The position numbers and the translations under genes were made by a program. 56,545 bases of DNA from JBKECY01 sp047975025 (lineage in GTDB: Bacteria; Bacillota; Clostridia; Lachnospirales; Lachnospiraceae), in assembly GCA_047975025.1 (NCBI GenBank), contig JBKECY010000040.1, positions 1 through 56,545 on the forward strand, in the 5' to 3' direction. Below are positions 8,097 to 16,630 of this stretch, in pieces. The notes beneath the pieces were generated by a model. It did no database searches. It was not told the origin of the DNA and worked only from the letters and a program-made list of their open reading frames with translations. The stretch's first letter is position 1. Each line of letters starts with the position of its first letter.

Positions 8097-9047
8097 CTAA
8101 TTGAAATAAACCATTTCCTCTTCCAACGGGTCGCTGATCTGCACATCCTGTGCGTACAATACGAAGCCTTCTCCCTTGTAAACCGAGAGGTTCTCGTATG
8201 CCATACGTGCCGTCACCTCCACCCATTGTCCTGTACTAAGCTTTGGTGCAAATGCACTCTTGCATGCATAGCCTAAAAATGTAGTATCATCATCACAGCA
8301 GGTCATTGCCATACGGCCCGGTACAAAGAACTTGGACGGCAAGTCCCGGCTTTTTAACACCTTGGCCTTAAGACGAATCGTCTTGCCTTTGTAGCGTTCG
8401 GGATGATCCATCGTATCCACATACCAGATGCCGTAGTCCTCCGGTGCAATGTCTACCACAGGAGCTGAGAGATCATAGGGCGGATTGTCAGCAAATATGT
8501 TGTCCATTTCCCCTTTTTCATTCTCAAATATAATCTCCGCTCCCTGATTTACGACTTTGACACCGCGTCGGAATGAAGCAAGCGGCAGCTCCTGGCGGCA
8601 GCGATTGAATATGACCAATTCAGACTTTTTGACCATCTCTGAAATCAGAGATTTCATGTTCGTCTGGTACATCTGGAAGGTACTGGCATCAAAGATTGCG
8701 ATCTGCTGTACGACACCCCAGCCTGTGGGGAGCTGCATCTCATGGAATTCATTGACCGGCCACATACCATTAAACTCAAGTAAGACACGCCCCGGGTTAT
8801 ATTTATCTGCATAAGATTGCAGTAACTGTGGGGTAAAATCTTCTTTTTGATACACAACTTCCAGTAATGTATTATGTTTTTTGAGTGCTTCCAGGTCGTA
8901 TTCTATTTCCCCCTCTTCACACAAGATCAGCAGGGTCGGTTCATCTATATCAAAATAATCCTGTCTGATTGTAAAGGTCAGAAATGAAGACTTGCCTGCA
9001 TCCAAAAAACCTGCCAGTAAATATATGGGAACCTGAATTTCATCCAT
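8097..9047 (-). CDS. CobW-like GTPase fused to a YcgQ-like C-terminal domain
   Basis: A 316-residue protein. The N-terminal half is a CobW/COG0523-type P-loop GTPase (GFLDAGKSSFL, residues about 13-23), but I do not see the CxCC metal motif typical of metallochaperones. The C-terminal half (from about residue 195) resembles the C-terminal domain of the TIGR03943/YcgQ family: DYGIWYVDTMDHPERYKGK, FVPGRMAMTCCDDDTTFLG, and GQWVEVTARM. In other Firmicutes YcgQ is paired with a YcgR-type permease. Here its domain is joined to a GTPase, and a second CobW protein is encoded 15 bases upstream. The pair suggests a metal-handling job, but the substrate is unknown. The similarity is from memory of the family, not a search. 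Confidence 0.7.
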   Translation of the reverse strand: MDEIQVPIYLLAGFLDAGKSSFLTFTIRQDYFDIDEPTLLILCEEGEIEYDLEALKKHNTLLEVVYQKEDFTPQLLQSYADKYNPGRVLLEFNGMWPVNEFHEMQLPTGWGVVQQIAIFDASTFQMYQTNMKSLISEMVKKSELVIFNRCRQELPLASFRRGVKVVNQGAEIIFENEKGEMDNIFADNPPYDLSAPVVDIAPEDYGIWYVDTMDHPERYKGKTIRLKAKVLKSRDLPSKFFVPGRMAMTCCDDDTTFLGYACKSAFAPKLSTGQWVEVTARMAYENLSVYKGEGFVLYAQDVQISDPLEEEMVYFN

Positions 9048-9062
9048 AGGGTTCTCCTTTCT

Positions 9063-10283
9063 TTACGCGCCAAAAAGCGCTTTGACATTTTTCTGATTCA
9101 CTTCGGCTCCGATTACACAGAGTCTTCCGGAATAATCCGGCGCACCTGTGCGGATTTCAATTTCTTCGGGTACCATATCAAAATAGAGCCACTCGCCTGT
9201 TTCAGAAGGTACAATCCCCTTTGCACGCAGTATGGTGCCATAGGTCTGCTCGTCCGCCAGCTTCTCCAGACTCTCCTGTAATTCCTCTTTGCTGAATTTA
9301 TGAACAGTCTCTATACCCACACTCGTAAACACATCTTCTGCATGGTGGTGCTCATGATCATGATGGTGTCCATGACACCCGCAGCTGCAATCTTCCCCAT
9401 GCTCATGGTGATGATGCTCATGCTCCTCATGATCGTGGTGATGATGCTCATGCTCCTCATGGTCGTGATGATGGTGTTCATGCTCTTCATGGTCGTGATG
9501 ATGGTGTTCATGCTCTTCATGGTCATGGTGATGATGCTCGTGTTCCTCATGGTCGTGATGATGGTGTTCATGCTCTTCATGGTCGTGATGATGGTGTTCA
9601 TGGTCATGATGGTGCTCATGCTCCTCATGGTCATGGTGATGTCCTCCACAAGTCGGGCACACTTCCTCTGTCAGCTCTTCGCGCACTTTCACAGGATGCT
9701 GCATGATCTCAAGTAATCTCTTACCACCTAACTGCTCAATGGGTGTCGTAATGATCATTGCCTCCGGGTTCATCTGCCGCAGTGTCTCTGCCGCACTTTC
9801 CGTCTCTGCCTCTGTCGCCAGATCTGTACGGCTCAGTATGATTGTATTGGCTGTTTCTACCTGATTGTTGAAAAATTCTCCAAAATTACGGATGTAAAGT
9901 TTGCATCGCTTGACATCGACCACAGTCGTTAAACTGTTAAGCGTAAGCTGCAGTGTCTCTTTCGCATCAAGAACTGCCTGCTCAACATCCGAGAGCTTAC
10001 CTACACCGGAGGGTTCGATGACAATTCTGTCCGGTTGGTATGTGTCCATAACCTCTTTGAGTGATTTCTTGAAATCTCCCACAAGCGAACAACAAATACA
10101 CCCGGAATTCATTTCCTGTACCTGAATACCGGATTCCTTAAGAAATCCACCGTCAATTCCGATTTCTCCGAATTCATTCTCAATAATTACAATCTTCTCG
10201 CCGGCAAATGCCTCCTGTACCAATTGACGAATTAGCGTTGTCTTACCAGCGCCTAAAAAACCTGATATGATGTCTATCTTCAT
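9063..10283 (-). CDS. CobW/ZNG1-type metallochaperone GTPase with His-rich repeat
   Basis: A 406-residue G3E GTPase that probably delivers zinc (or another metal) to a client. Walker A is SGFLGAGKTTLIRQL at residues about 8-22; the hallmark CxCC motif is GCICC; the guanine-specificity segment is LSRTDLA. A CobW C-terminal domain ends the protein (GEWLYFDMVPEEIEI). Between the domains (about residues 215-320) lies a very long His-rich insert, made of about five exact copies of EEHEHHHHDH plus variants, flanked by CPTC and CSCGC. This could bind many metal ions. The insert is encoded by a 30-bp tandem repeat, prone to copy-number change. It overlaps no other gene, and the next gene downstream is another CobW-type protein. 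Confidence 0.88.
   Translation of the reverse strand: MKIDIISGFLGAGKTTLIRQLVQEAFAGEKIVIIENEFGEIGIDGGFLKESGIQVQEMNSGCICCSLVGDFKKSLKEVMDTYQPDRIVIEPSGVGKLSDVEQAVLDAKETLQLTLNSLTTVVDVKRCKLYIRNFGEFFNNQVETANTIILSRTDLATEAETESAAETLRQMNPEAMIITTPIEQLGGKRLLEIMQHPVKVREELTEEVCPTCGGHHHDHEEHEHHHDHEHHHHDHEEHEHHHHDHEEHEHHHHDHEEHEHHHHDHEEHEHHHHDHEEHEHHHHDHEEHEHHHHEHGEDCSCGCHGHHHDHEHHHAEDVFTSVGIETVHKFSKEELQESLEKLADEQTYGTILRAKGIVPSETGEWLYFDMVPEEIEIRTGAPDYSGRLCVIGAEVNQKNVKALFGA
9336..9640 (-). repeat. 30-bp tandem repeat encoding His-rich decapeptides
   Basis: CAT/CAC and GAG/GAC/GAA codons recur in 30-bp units that encode EEHEHHHHDH. The units are nearly identical at DNA level with third-position drift, so the array grew by duplication. 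Frame is maintained throughout. Confidence 0.85.
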
Positions 10284-10420
10284 AGCCGTTACAACTCCTT
10301 TCTTGCTTCTATAAAAAGGCAGGCCTGCACCACCTTCTATGTATGATCACGAAACTTCTGACCGGCAACAGCAGCCCCTGGCGGATAAACCTGCCGGAAG
10401 TCTTCCTATCCCCGGTTACT
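10284..10420 (-). promoter_or_regulatory. GC-rich structured leader of the cobW gene
   Basis: The 5' UTR can form stems, for example CCGGCA (10396-10391) with TGCCGG (10366-10361). The element GCAGGCCTGCC followed by TTTTT (about 10328-10312) could pair with an upstream GGCAGG as a terminator. A candidate promoter upstream is TTGGTG-N17-TATTAT on the minus strand. I cannot match it to a known riboswitch class. Confidence 0.35.
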
Positions 10421-10439
10421 TTACTATATAATAACAGCA

Positions 10440-10478
10440 AAGAACGGTAACACCAATTACTTAGTGCACCGTTCTTAG
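10440..10478 (-). terminator. Terminator-like hairpin after the HPr-like gene
   Basis: AAGAACGGT and ACCGTTCTT form a 9-bp stem downstream of the 10516 stop. The T-tract is weak (TGCTGTTATTA), and the candidate -35 of the cobW gene lies in the loop. Confidence 0.5.
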
Positions 10479-10515
10479 AACTCACAGGCTCTAGATCTTG
10501 CGCTCTATCGCTGAT

Positions 10516-10749
10516 TTATCCATTAATCATAAAATTAAATAATTTATCGATATCTTCTTTCTCTGAAGCTATGATTTCTAATTCTGGAATTTCACCATTT
10601 GAAAAAATATTAGCTAATGATACATACTGTGAAAGTTTGGATTTCAGATTCAGTCTGTCGCCTTCTCCAGTTACTAACTCTACTTTTCCAACACAACTAT
10701 CGACTACTTCAAAAAATTTCTCAACATTGGAAATATTGGTTACCTTCAT
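10516..10749 (-). CDS. Small HPr-like protein lacking the active-site histidine
   Basis: A 77-residue soluble acidic protein with no signal peptide. Its C-terminal two-thirds line up with the phosphocarrier HPr: GKVELVTGEGDRLNLKSKL corresponds to the HPr strand and NLKSIMG region, and PELEIIASEKEDIDKLFNF to the last strand and helix. Ser37 falls on the regulatory Ser46 position. The HPr loop with catalytic His15 (GIHARPA) is absent; the N-terminus reads VTNISNVEKFF instead. It therefore cannot act as a normal PTS phosphocarrier. B. subtilis Crh is a precedent for an HPr paralogue without His15. It has its own strong promoter and a hairpin after the stop. The fold assignment is my alignment by eye. 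Confidence 0.6.
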   Translation of the reverse strand: MKVTNISNVEKFFEVVDSCVGKVELVTGEGDRLNLKSKLSQYVSLANIFSNGEIPELEIIASEKEDIDKLFNFMING

Positions 10750-10799
10750 GGTGTTCTCCTTTCTGTGATTTTCGTAATTTTTATTCTTAATACGCTTGT

Positions 10800-10828
10800 A
10801 TTATAATATATTTAGGCACGAAATGCAA
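10800..10828 (-). promoter_or_regulatory. Promoter of the HPr-like gene
   Basis: Minus strand: TTGCAT (10828-10823), exactly 17 bases, TATAAT (10805-10800). It lies directly after the stop codon of the amidase gene, so the small gene is an independent transcription unit. Confidence 0.7.
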
Positions 10829-10829
10829 T

Positions 10830-11675
10830 CTATTCATTGTATTCTTTTATAAAATCACTGCTTAATTGATAGATATCCTTCCGCCGGTTTTTCAGGGACG
10901 GAATCTGATTTCTGACAGTCTCAGTCTGACTCAAATCTACCGGTACAATCAGACAGTCCTCCTGCTCCTTCAAGCTGCCAAGTACGCTTCCCCAGGGGTC
11001 TATGACCATGGAATGACCGTACGCTTCCACTATCTTTTTATCGCCAATTTGTCCGCAGGCTGCCACAAAACAGCCGTTTTCTATTGCGCGGGCCCGCAGC
11101 AGCGTTTCCCAGTGCGCTTCACCTGTTTTTTTCGTAAAATCCGCAGGCAGGATGATCAGACGCGCTCCTGCGTCTGTCAGCAGCCGGAACAGTTCCGGGA
11201 ACCGCAGATCATAACATATGGCAAACCCGATATCGGCAAGCTTTGTATGCGCCACCACAATCTGTGTACCGCCGCCTGTGGTGTCCGACTCACGATGACG
11301 CAAGCCCCCGTCAATATCCACATCGAACATATGAAGCTTATGATAGCTTGCCAGCAGTTCGCCCGCAGGACTAAAAAGCTGGCTGACATTGTCAGTCTTA
11401 CCTCCGGCGGCACGCTGCGTCAGACTGCCGCAATGGACATACACCTGATGCTCGGCGGCCAGGGCGGCAAAAAATCCCGTAAGCCTGCCATGACTCTCCT
11501 GCGCATGCTCCCATACATTCGGTCCGATGTAGTTCACCCGTTCCGGAAAAACGAGCAGTTGTGCCCCCCGGCTGACCGCTGTGGCCGCCAGTCGGGCTGC
11601 AGTCTGCAGATTTGCCTCTACATCCTGCGTCGTATTCATTTGAATTAATCCCAGCTGAATAATCCCATCCTGCAT
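10830..11675 (-). CDS. Nitrilase-superfamily amidohydrolase (Nit2/omega-amidase-like)
   Basis: A 281-residue cytosolic carbon-nitrogen hydrolase. The Glu-Lys-Cys triad is visible: FPE near residue 43, the Lys in YHKLHMFD, and the Cys in ICYDLRFPELF. The context YHKLHMFDVDI and the RDSDT-like REsDT segment resemble deaminated-glutathione amidase/omega-amidase members, but the substrate cannot be settled from sequence. ATG 11675 is preferred: AGGTGGG lies just upstream, while the longer frame uses a TTG that overlaps the glgB stop. It is the last gene of a pgdA-like/glgB/amidase run on the minus strand. Confidence 0.85.
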   Translation of the reverse strand: MQDGIIQLGLIQMNTTQDVEANLQTAARLAATAVSRGAQLLVFPERVNYIGPNVWEHAQESHGRLTGFFAALAAEHQVYVHCGSLTQRAAGGKTDNVSQLFSPAGELLASYHKLHMFDVDIDGGLRHRESDTTGGGTQIVVAHTKLADIGFAICYDLRFPELFRLLTDAGARLIILPADFTKKTGEAHWETLLRARAIENGCFVAACGQIGDKKIVEAYGHSMVIDPWGSVLGSLKEQEDCLIVPVDLSQTETVRNQIPSLKNRRKDIYQLSSDFIKEYNE

Positions 11676-11692
11676 GAACCCACCTGCCCAAC

Positions 11693-13573
11693 TCAAAACT
11701 TAAATATGGCTACCGCATATCCTTCCAGCGGATATGCAAATGAAAATGGCTGATGATCACATTCACTTTTTTGGGCCGTATAGCTTACTGTCTTGTCTAA
11801 CAGTCCGTCCTGTGTCATAAGCAGTGTGTACTCCTTTTTCTTTGGTACACCTACCCGGTAGTCATCGCGGCGTACCGGTGTAAAATTACAAATCACCAGA
11901 AGATTACTTCTCTTCGCCGAAGAATAACGGACGATACTTAAGATGCTTCTGTCACCGTCATCTGCGTTGATCCATGCGAAGCCCTCCGGGGTGTTATCCA
12001 TTGCATACAACGCTGCATATTGTTTGTACAGTCCCAGCAGCCCCTGTACAAAAGTCTGCAGGTTCTTATGCGGCTCTTCATGCAGCAAAAACCAGTCCAG
12101 CTCTCTGTCTTCGCTCCACTCCTGCATCTGACCGAAGTCCTGGCCCATGAACAAAAGCTTTTTGCCCGGATGCATGAACATATATGCATAGCCTACTTTT
12201 AAGTTGGCAAATTGCGATTCCAGATCTCCCGGCATCTTCTCCAGCATGGATTTTTTGAGATGTACCACCTCATCATGAGAAAGCACCAGCACATACTTCT
12301 CACTATAGGCATACGCCATCGAAAATGTAATCATATGATGATTGAATTTTCTAAAGAACGGATCGGATTTCATATATTCCAGGAAGTCATTCATCCAGCC
12401 CATATTCCATTTCAGGCTGAACCCCAGGCCTCCGTCCTTGACAGAGCCCGTGACCTTAGGCCAGGCTGTCGACTCTTCTGCAATCATGAGCGCTCCGGGA
12501 TTTCTGCCCAGAACAACTGTATTCAGATGACGGAAGAATTCAATCGCTTCGAGATTTTTATTCTCTCCATATTTATTGGGCACCCATTCCCCTGCATTTT
12601 TGCCGTAGTCCAGATAAAGCATCGAGGCCACTGCATCTACCCGCAGACCATCGATATGATATTCCTCGATCCAGAACAGGGCATTGGCAATCAGAAAGTT
12701 CTTGACCTCATTGCGGGTCAGATCGAAAATCTTCGTGCCCCAGTGAGGATGCTCACCGCGTCTCGGGTCTGCGAATTCATACAGCGCTTCGCCGTCAAAA
12801 TTCTCCAGACCATGCGCATCCCGCGGAAAATGAGCCGGAACCCAGTCAAGCAGTACACCGATTTTTTTACAGTGCAGATAATCCACAAGATATTTGAAAT
12901 CCTGTGGTGATCCATAACGGGAAGTCGGCGCAAAATACCCTGTTACCTGATAGCCCCAGGAACCATCGAAAGGATGCTCCGCTATACCCATGAGCTCCAC
13001 ATGTGTGTAGCCCATCTGGGTTACATACTCAGCAAGCGCATGTGCAAATTCTTTGTAAGAATAAAAGCCCGGATCATCATCGTCTATGCGCAGATGCTTT
13101 CTCCAGGAGCCGGGGTGTACTTCATAGACTGCCATCGCACGCCTTGACTCGTCAAAATTTTTGCGCAGCCGCATCCAGGTCGCATCATTCCACGTATGAC
13201 CGGAAATATCAGCTATGCGTGAGGCAGTGCCCGGTCTGAATTCAGCACTGGAGGCATACGGATCGGCTTTATACAGCAACTTGTCTTTTTTTGTTTTTAT
13301 ACAAAATTTGTACAACTGTCCTTCTTTGGCTTCCGGGACAAACGCTTCATAAATTCCGGATGTTTTGCTCCTGTGCATAGGATCTGCCGTTTCTGTCCAG
13401 TCATTAAACTCTCCGATGACCGACACCTCTTTGGCATTGGGTGCCCAGACGGCAAAATGTATCCCCTTGCCGTCTTGCGCGGCATGCGCCCCCAGCTTTT
13501 TATAAATTTCATAATGCGTTCCCTCTGCGAACAGGTATTTATCAAACTCTGAAACAATGCCAGATTTATCCAT
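11693..13573 (-). CDS. glgB: 1,4-alpha-glucan branching enzyme
   Basis: Makes alpha-1,6 branches in glycogen; GH13 family, 626 residues, cytosolic. The N-terminal CBM48-type domain (HFAVWAPNAKEVSVIGEFNDW) is followed by the catalytic barrel: DWVPAHFPRD, DGLRVDAVASMLYLDYG with the nucleophile Asp, MIAEESTAWP with the acid/base Glu, and LSHDEV. A beta-sheet C-terminal domain ends the protein. ATG 13573 has AAGGAGAG upstream; upstream in-frame codons run into the preceding gene. No other glycogen genes are nearby. Confidence 0.96.
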   Translation of the reverse strand: MDKSGIVSEFDKYLFAEGTHYEIYKKLGAHAAQDGKGIHFAVWAPNAKEVSVIGEFNDWTETADPMHRSKTSGIYEAFVPEAKEGQLYKFCIKTKKDKLLYKADPYASSAEFRPGTASRIADISGHTWNDATWMRLRKNFDESRRAMAVYEVHPGSWRKHLRIDDDDPGFYSYKEFAHALAEYVTQMGYTHVELMGIAEHPFDGSWGYQVTGYFAPTSRYGSPQDFKYLVDYLHCKKIGVLLDWVPAHFPRDAHGLENFDGEALYEFADPRRGEHPHWGTKIFDLTRNEVKNFLIANALFWIEEYHIDGLRVDAVASMLYLDYGKNAGEWVPNKYGENKNLEAIEFFRHLNTVVLGRNPGALMIAEESTAWPKVTGSVKDGGLGFSLKWNMGWMNDFLEYMKSDPFFRKFNHHMITFSMAYAYSEKYVLVLSHDEVVHLKKSMLEKMPGDLESQFANLKVGYAYMFMHPGKKLLFMGQDFGQMQEWSEDRELDWFLLHEEPHKNLQTFVQGLLGLYKQYAALYAMDNTPEGFAWINADDGDRSILSIVRYSSAKRSNLLVICNFTPVRRDDYRVGVPKKKEYTLLMTQDGLLDKTVSYTAQKSECDHQPFSFAYPLEGYAVAIFKF

Positions 13574-13601
13574 ACTTCTCTCCTTGTCTGTTAGACTATG
13601 T

Positions 13602-14684
13602 CTAGGATACAAAATCCGCATACCAGCTTCCTGCCTGCAGACTGACACCTTTGGCCTGTGCCAGTTCACTGACTGTGACCAGCTTATACCCCTGACTCAA
13701 AAGCGTCGGTAACATTTGTTCAACTGCATCAACCGTAGTCTCATAAATATCATGCATCAGGATAATACCTCCGTCCGACGCATTGCTAAGAGCAATATTC
13801 GTAATACTGGCCGGGTCTTTGGACTGCCAGTCAAGTGTATCCACGTTCCACAGGATGCAGGGCATGCCGATCTGATTGAGAATTGCCTGATCGTTCATTC
13901 CATACGGTGTGCGCGCCAGCGTGGCCGGCGTTCCAATGATTGATGCAATCAGATTGTTCGTATTGGCAAACTCCGCCTGAATATCAGCCGGCTGCAGCTG
14001 GTTCAGCTTGGCGTGCGAATAGGAATGATTACCGATCTCGTGTCCGTCAGCATTGATAGCCGTCAAAACTTCCGGGTATTTTGCCACGCACTGTCCCAGC
14101 ATAAAAAAGGTGGCTTTGACATTATAGGTTTTTAATATATCCAGCAGACGCTGTGTATATTTCCCTGGGCCGTCATCGAAAGTAAGTGCCAGTAACGGCC
14201 TTTGCTTTTCGGGATCTAACGTCCCGTCTTCATTAAAAAAGTAACCGTCATCCCCCTTGATAATCCAGCCGGTCTGACGATACCCGTTCTCATTTACATA
14301 GTAGGTCGCGCCGTCAATTTCCACAAATCCATTCACATAATACGAACCGTTGGCGTATTGATACCAGGTTCCCTCTTCATTCGTCTGCCACCCGGCTCCC
14401 TGCACATCCATCTTGGCTCCGCTGGCCGCATTTTTAAGCGGCACCAACGTCGCATCCTGTGCGGTGTCCTGCGCTGTTTCAGCTGCCTGACTGACCTCTC
14501 CCTGATCAATTAAGGCATCATTATTCGCCGCATTTGCCTGCAGACGGGGATTCACATTGACGACCCACATAATGATCAGCACAATGACGACCGTAAGCGC
14601 TGCCAGTCCAATCTTAGTCAAAAAGACCTTTTTCTCCCTGACCTTTCTTTTTTTCTCTCGTTCTTCATCATCCCATAAGTTCAT
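13602..14684 (-). CDS. Membrane-anchored polysaccharide deacetylase with cell-wall-binding repeats
   Basis: A 360-residue protein: a charged cytoplasmic N-terminus (DDEEREKKRKVREKK), one membrane span (about residues 24-43), a linker, then two or three Trp/Tyr-rich repeats of the choline/cell-wall-binding type (WYQYANGSYYVNGFVEIDG; TGWIIKGDDGYFF) at about residues 105-155. The NodB-type deacetylase domain has TFDDGPGKYT (metal Asp), HEIGNHSYSH (metal His pair), RTPYG and LWNVDTLDW. It probably removes acetyl groups from peptidoglycan GlcNAc or a related surface polymer outside the cell. It ends 28 bases before glgB, which suggests co-transcription without an obvious functional link. Confidence 0.88.
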   Translation of the reverse strand: MNLWDDEEREKKRKVREKKVFLTKIGLAALTVVIVLIIMWVVNVNPRLQANAANNDALIDQGEVSQAAETAQDTAQDATLVPLKNAASGAKMDVQGAGWQTNEEGTWYQYANGSYYVNGFVEIDGATYYVNENGYRQTGWIIKGDDGYFFNEDGTLDPEKQRPLLALTFDDGPGKYTQRLLDILKTYNVKATFFMLGQCVAKYPEVLTAINADGHEIGNHSYSHAKLNQLQPADIQAEFANTNNLIASIIGTPATLARTPYGMNDQAILNQIGMPCILWNVDTLDWQSKDPASITNIALSNASDGGIILMHDIYETTVDAVEQMLPTLLSQGYKLVTVSELAQAKGVSLQAGSWYADFVS

Positions 14685-14803
14685 TTATTATTTACTCCAC
14701 AAATTAAATCCATCACTCCCACTGACCTATATCATACAACAACTACCATGGGCGCGCAACACGATTGCCTTGTTTTTTCAAAGAATTTTGCGTATTTTTG
14801 CTG

Positions 14804-15964
14804 TTATTCCCCTGAAAGACGTACAACAAATTTTTTGATTCTCTGCATGGCTTTTTTCAGCTCATCAATTGAGGTCGCATATGATACCCGGATAAAACCT
14901 TCGCCGCAGCCGCCAAATGCATTCCCCGGTACCACAGCTACTTTCTCTTCTTGCAGCAGTCGTTCGGCAAACACTTCGGAAGAAAGTCCGAAACGGCTGA
15001 TATGGGGAAACAGATAAAAGGCGCCAAACGGCTCAAAACAGGGGATTTCCAACTCTTTTAGCATATAGACCAGATAGCGTCTGCGCTGGTCATATGACTC
15101 TCTCATCTGCTCCACTTCGTCATCCGCAGAGCGCAGGGCTTCAACGGCCGCATACTGGCTTATGGTCGGCGAGCACATAATCGCGAACTGGTGGATTTTC
15201 GTCATGAGCGCAATCAGCTCCTGAGGACCGAGTGCATAGCCCAATCTCCAGCCTGTCATTGCAAAAGCTTTGGAAAACCCCTGTACAATCAGAGTACGCT
15301 CCTGCATCCCCGGAAGGGACGCTATACTGCAATGCACCCCTTCATAGGTCAGCTCGCTATAAATCTCGTCCGATATGACAAACAGATCATGGGCAAGAAT
15401 GACCTCCAGCAGCGCTTCGTAATCTTCTCTTTGCATCACCGCCCCCGTTGGATTATTCGGATAGGAAAGCATCAGTACTTTGGTCTTCGGTGTAATTGCC
15501 GCCTCGAGCTGTGCGCGCTTTAAGCGAAAGGAGTCCTCTTCCTTTAAGGAAATCACCACCGGAACCCCATCTGCCAGTGTGACACATGGAGCATACGAAA
15601 CAAAACAAGGTTCGACGCAGATTACTTCATCTCCCGGATTCAGCAGAGCGCGCAGGGCCAGATCGATTGCTTCACTGCCGCCGACTGTCACCAGCACATT
15701 GTCTGCCGTATAGGAGAGTCCGGTTTTCCTCTTGGTATACGTACAGATCTCATCCCGCAGCTCTGCCAGTCCTGCATTCGAGGTATAGAACGTCTTTCCC
15801 CTGCGAATCGCCTGAATCCCCGCCTCACGTATCATCCAAGGAGTATCAAAATCCGGCTCGCCGACTCCCAGAGAAATCACATCTGGAATCTCGTTGGCCA
15901 GATCAAAGAACTTGCGGATGCCCGAAGGCTTTAATCCCATTGCTTTTTTGGAAAATTCTCTCAT
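14804..15964 (-). CDS. Class I/II PLP-dependent aminotransferase (PatA-like)
   Basis: A 386-residue cytosolic fold-type I transaminase. Visible landmarks are SLGVGEPDFDTP, YTSNAGLAELR, SYPNNPTGAV, SDEIYSELTYEG, the PLP-lysine motif GFSKAFAMTGWRLGYA, and RVSYATS with the substrate-carboxylate Arg near the end. Family members act on aspartate, aromatic or branched-chain amino acids, and the substrate is open. It overlaps the stop of the upstream Lrp/AsnC gene by four bases (ATGA), so regulator and enzyme are translationally coupled. Confidence 0.9.
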   Translation of the reverse strand: MREFSKKAMGLKPSGIRKFFDLANEIPDVISLGVGEPDFDTPWMIREAGIQAIRRGKTFYTSNAGLAELRDEICTYTKRKTGLSYTADNVLVTVGGSEAIDLALRALLNPGDEVICVEPCFVSYAPCVTLADGVPVVISLKEEDSFRLKRAQLEAAITPKTKVLMLSYPNNPTGAVMQREDYEALLEVILAHDLFVISDEIYSELTYEGVHCSIASLPGMQERTLIVQGFSKAFAMTGWRLGYALGPQELIALMTKIHQFAIMCSPTISQYAAVEALRSADDEVEQMRESYDQRRRYLVYMLKELEIPCFEPFGAFYLFPHISRFGLSSEVFAERLLQEEKVAVVPGNAFGGCGEGFIRVSYATSIDELKKAMQRIKKFVVRLSGE

Positions 15965-16455
15965 GGGCTGACCACCATCCTGCCATCAGTTTTTATCGTC
16001 TCCATCTGTACGCCCAGCTCCTTGTATTTGGTCAGCGTAAAGTGTGTCGTTGTACTCTGCACTTCCTCAATAGACGCAAGTTTTTCGGAAATAAACATCG
16101 AAATTTCCTTTAAGTTATTCCCTTTTAACATCACCAGAAAATCATAGGCGCCCGACATAAGATACAGGCTTTCTACCTGCGGATACTCACTGATTTGTGC
16201 CGCGATTTTGGCATAGCCCTCTCCGCCCTGCGGTGTGACACGCAGCTCCACCATCGCAGTTACCGCATCTTCCTTAATACTGTCCCATCGAATGATGGTA
16301 TGGTAGCCGCAGATGATATTCTCACTCTCCATTTGCGCAATTTCCGCTCGGACGACCTCTGCTTCCAATCCCAGCATAATTGCAATTTCATCTGGGGTCA
16401 GCCGGCTGTTCTTCTCCAGCAGGTTCAAGATTTTTCTACGCTCTTTTTTATTCAT
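15961..16455 (-). CDS. Lrp/AsnC-family transcriptional regulator
   Basis: A 164-residue DNA-binding protein. The N-terminal winged helix (RRKILNLLEKNSRLTPDEIAIMLG) is followed by a RAM ligand-binding domain (TAMVELRVTPQGG, YLMSGAYDFLVMLKGNNLKEIS). ATG 16455 is chosen because GGAGG lies 8 bases before it; the alternative ATG at 16461 would sit only 2 bases from the RBS. It probably senses an amino acid and controls the coupled aminotransferase and itself. Confidence 0.9.
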   Translation of the reverse strand: MNKKERRKILNLLEKNSRLTPDEIAIMLGLEAEVVRAEIAQMESENIICGYHTIIRWDSIKEDAVTAMVELRVTPQGGEGYAKIAAQISEYPQVESLYLMSGAYDFLVMLKGNNLKEISMFISEKLASIEEVQSTTTHFTLTKYKELGVQMETIKTDGRMVVSP

Positions 16456-16505
16456 TGGCATGTCCTCCTGCGCTTTAGCGCTATTTTGATTCGTCTAATA
16501 AAAGT

Positions 16506-16534
16506 ATTGTATCAAAGTCCGCAAAAGTATTCAA
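16506..16534 (-). promoter_or_regulatory. Promoter of the lrp-aminotransferase pair
   Basis: Minus strand: TTGAAT (16534-16529), 17-base spacer, TACAAT (16511-16506), about 50 bases before the regulator's ATG. Confidence 0.65.
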
Positions 16535-16553
16535 TGCCGCAGTCGGTTAAAGG

Positions 16554-16582
16554 TTGCTTTGCTCTGCAATTGGTGTTAGTAT
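16554..16582 (+). promoter_or_regulatory. Promoter of the phosphatidyltransferase gene
   Basis: TTGCTT (16554-16559), 17-base spacer, TAGTAT (16577-16582), about 48 bases before ATG 16631. It is divergent from the lrp promoter, with about 20 bases between the two -35 elements. Confidence 0.55.
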
Positions 16583-16630
16583 TATTCTTATGCATAGACT
16601 GCTACTAAAAAATCAACGAGGTGCCCCTGT

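Noticed and set aside
9336..9640. CRISPR-like regular repeat
   Set aside because: The 30-bp units are contiguous with no unique spacers and encode an in-frame peptide repeat.
9300..9716. Plus-strand Met-rich open frame of 138 residues
   Set aside because: It is the antisense of the His-rich repeat (CAT read as ATG); no RBS and strongly biased composition.
10284..10420. Cobalamin riboswitch before the CobW gene
   Set aside because: The conserved B12-box and the GGTG-type core are not present; the gene family is mainly metal-related, not cobalamin-specific.
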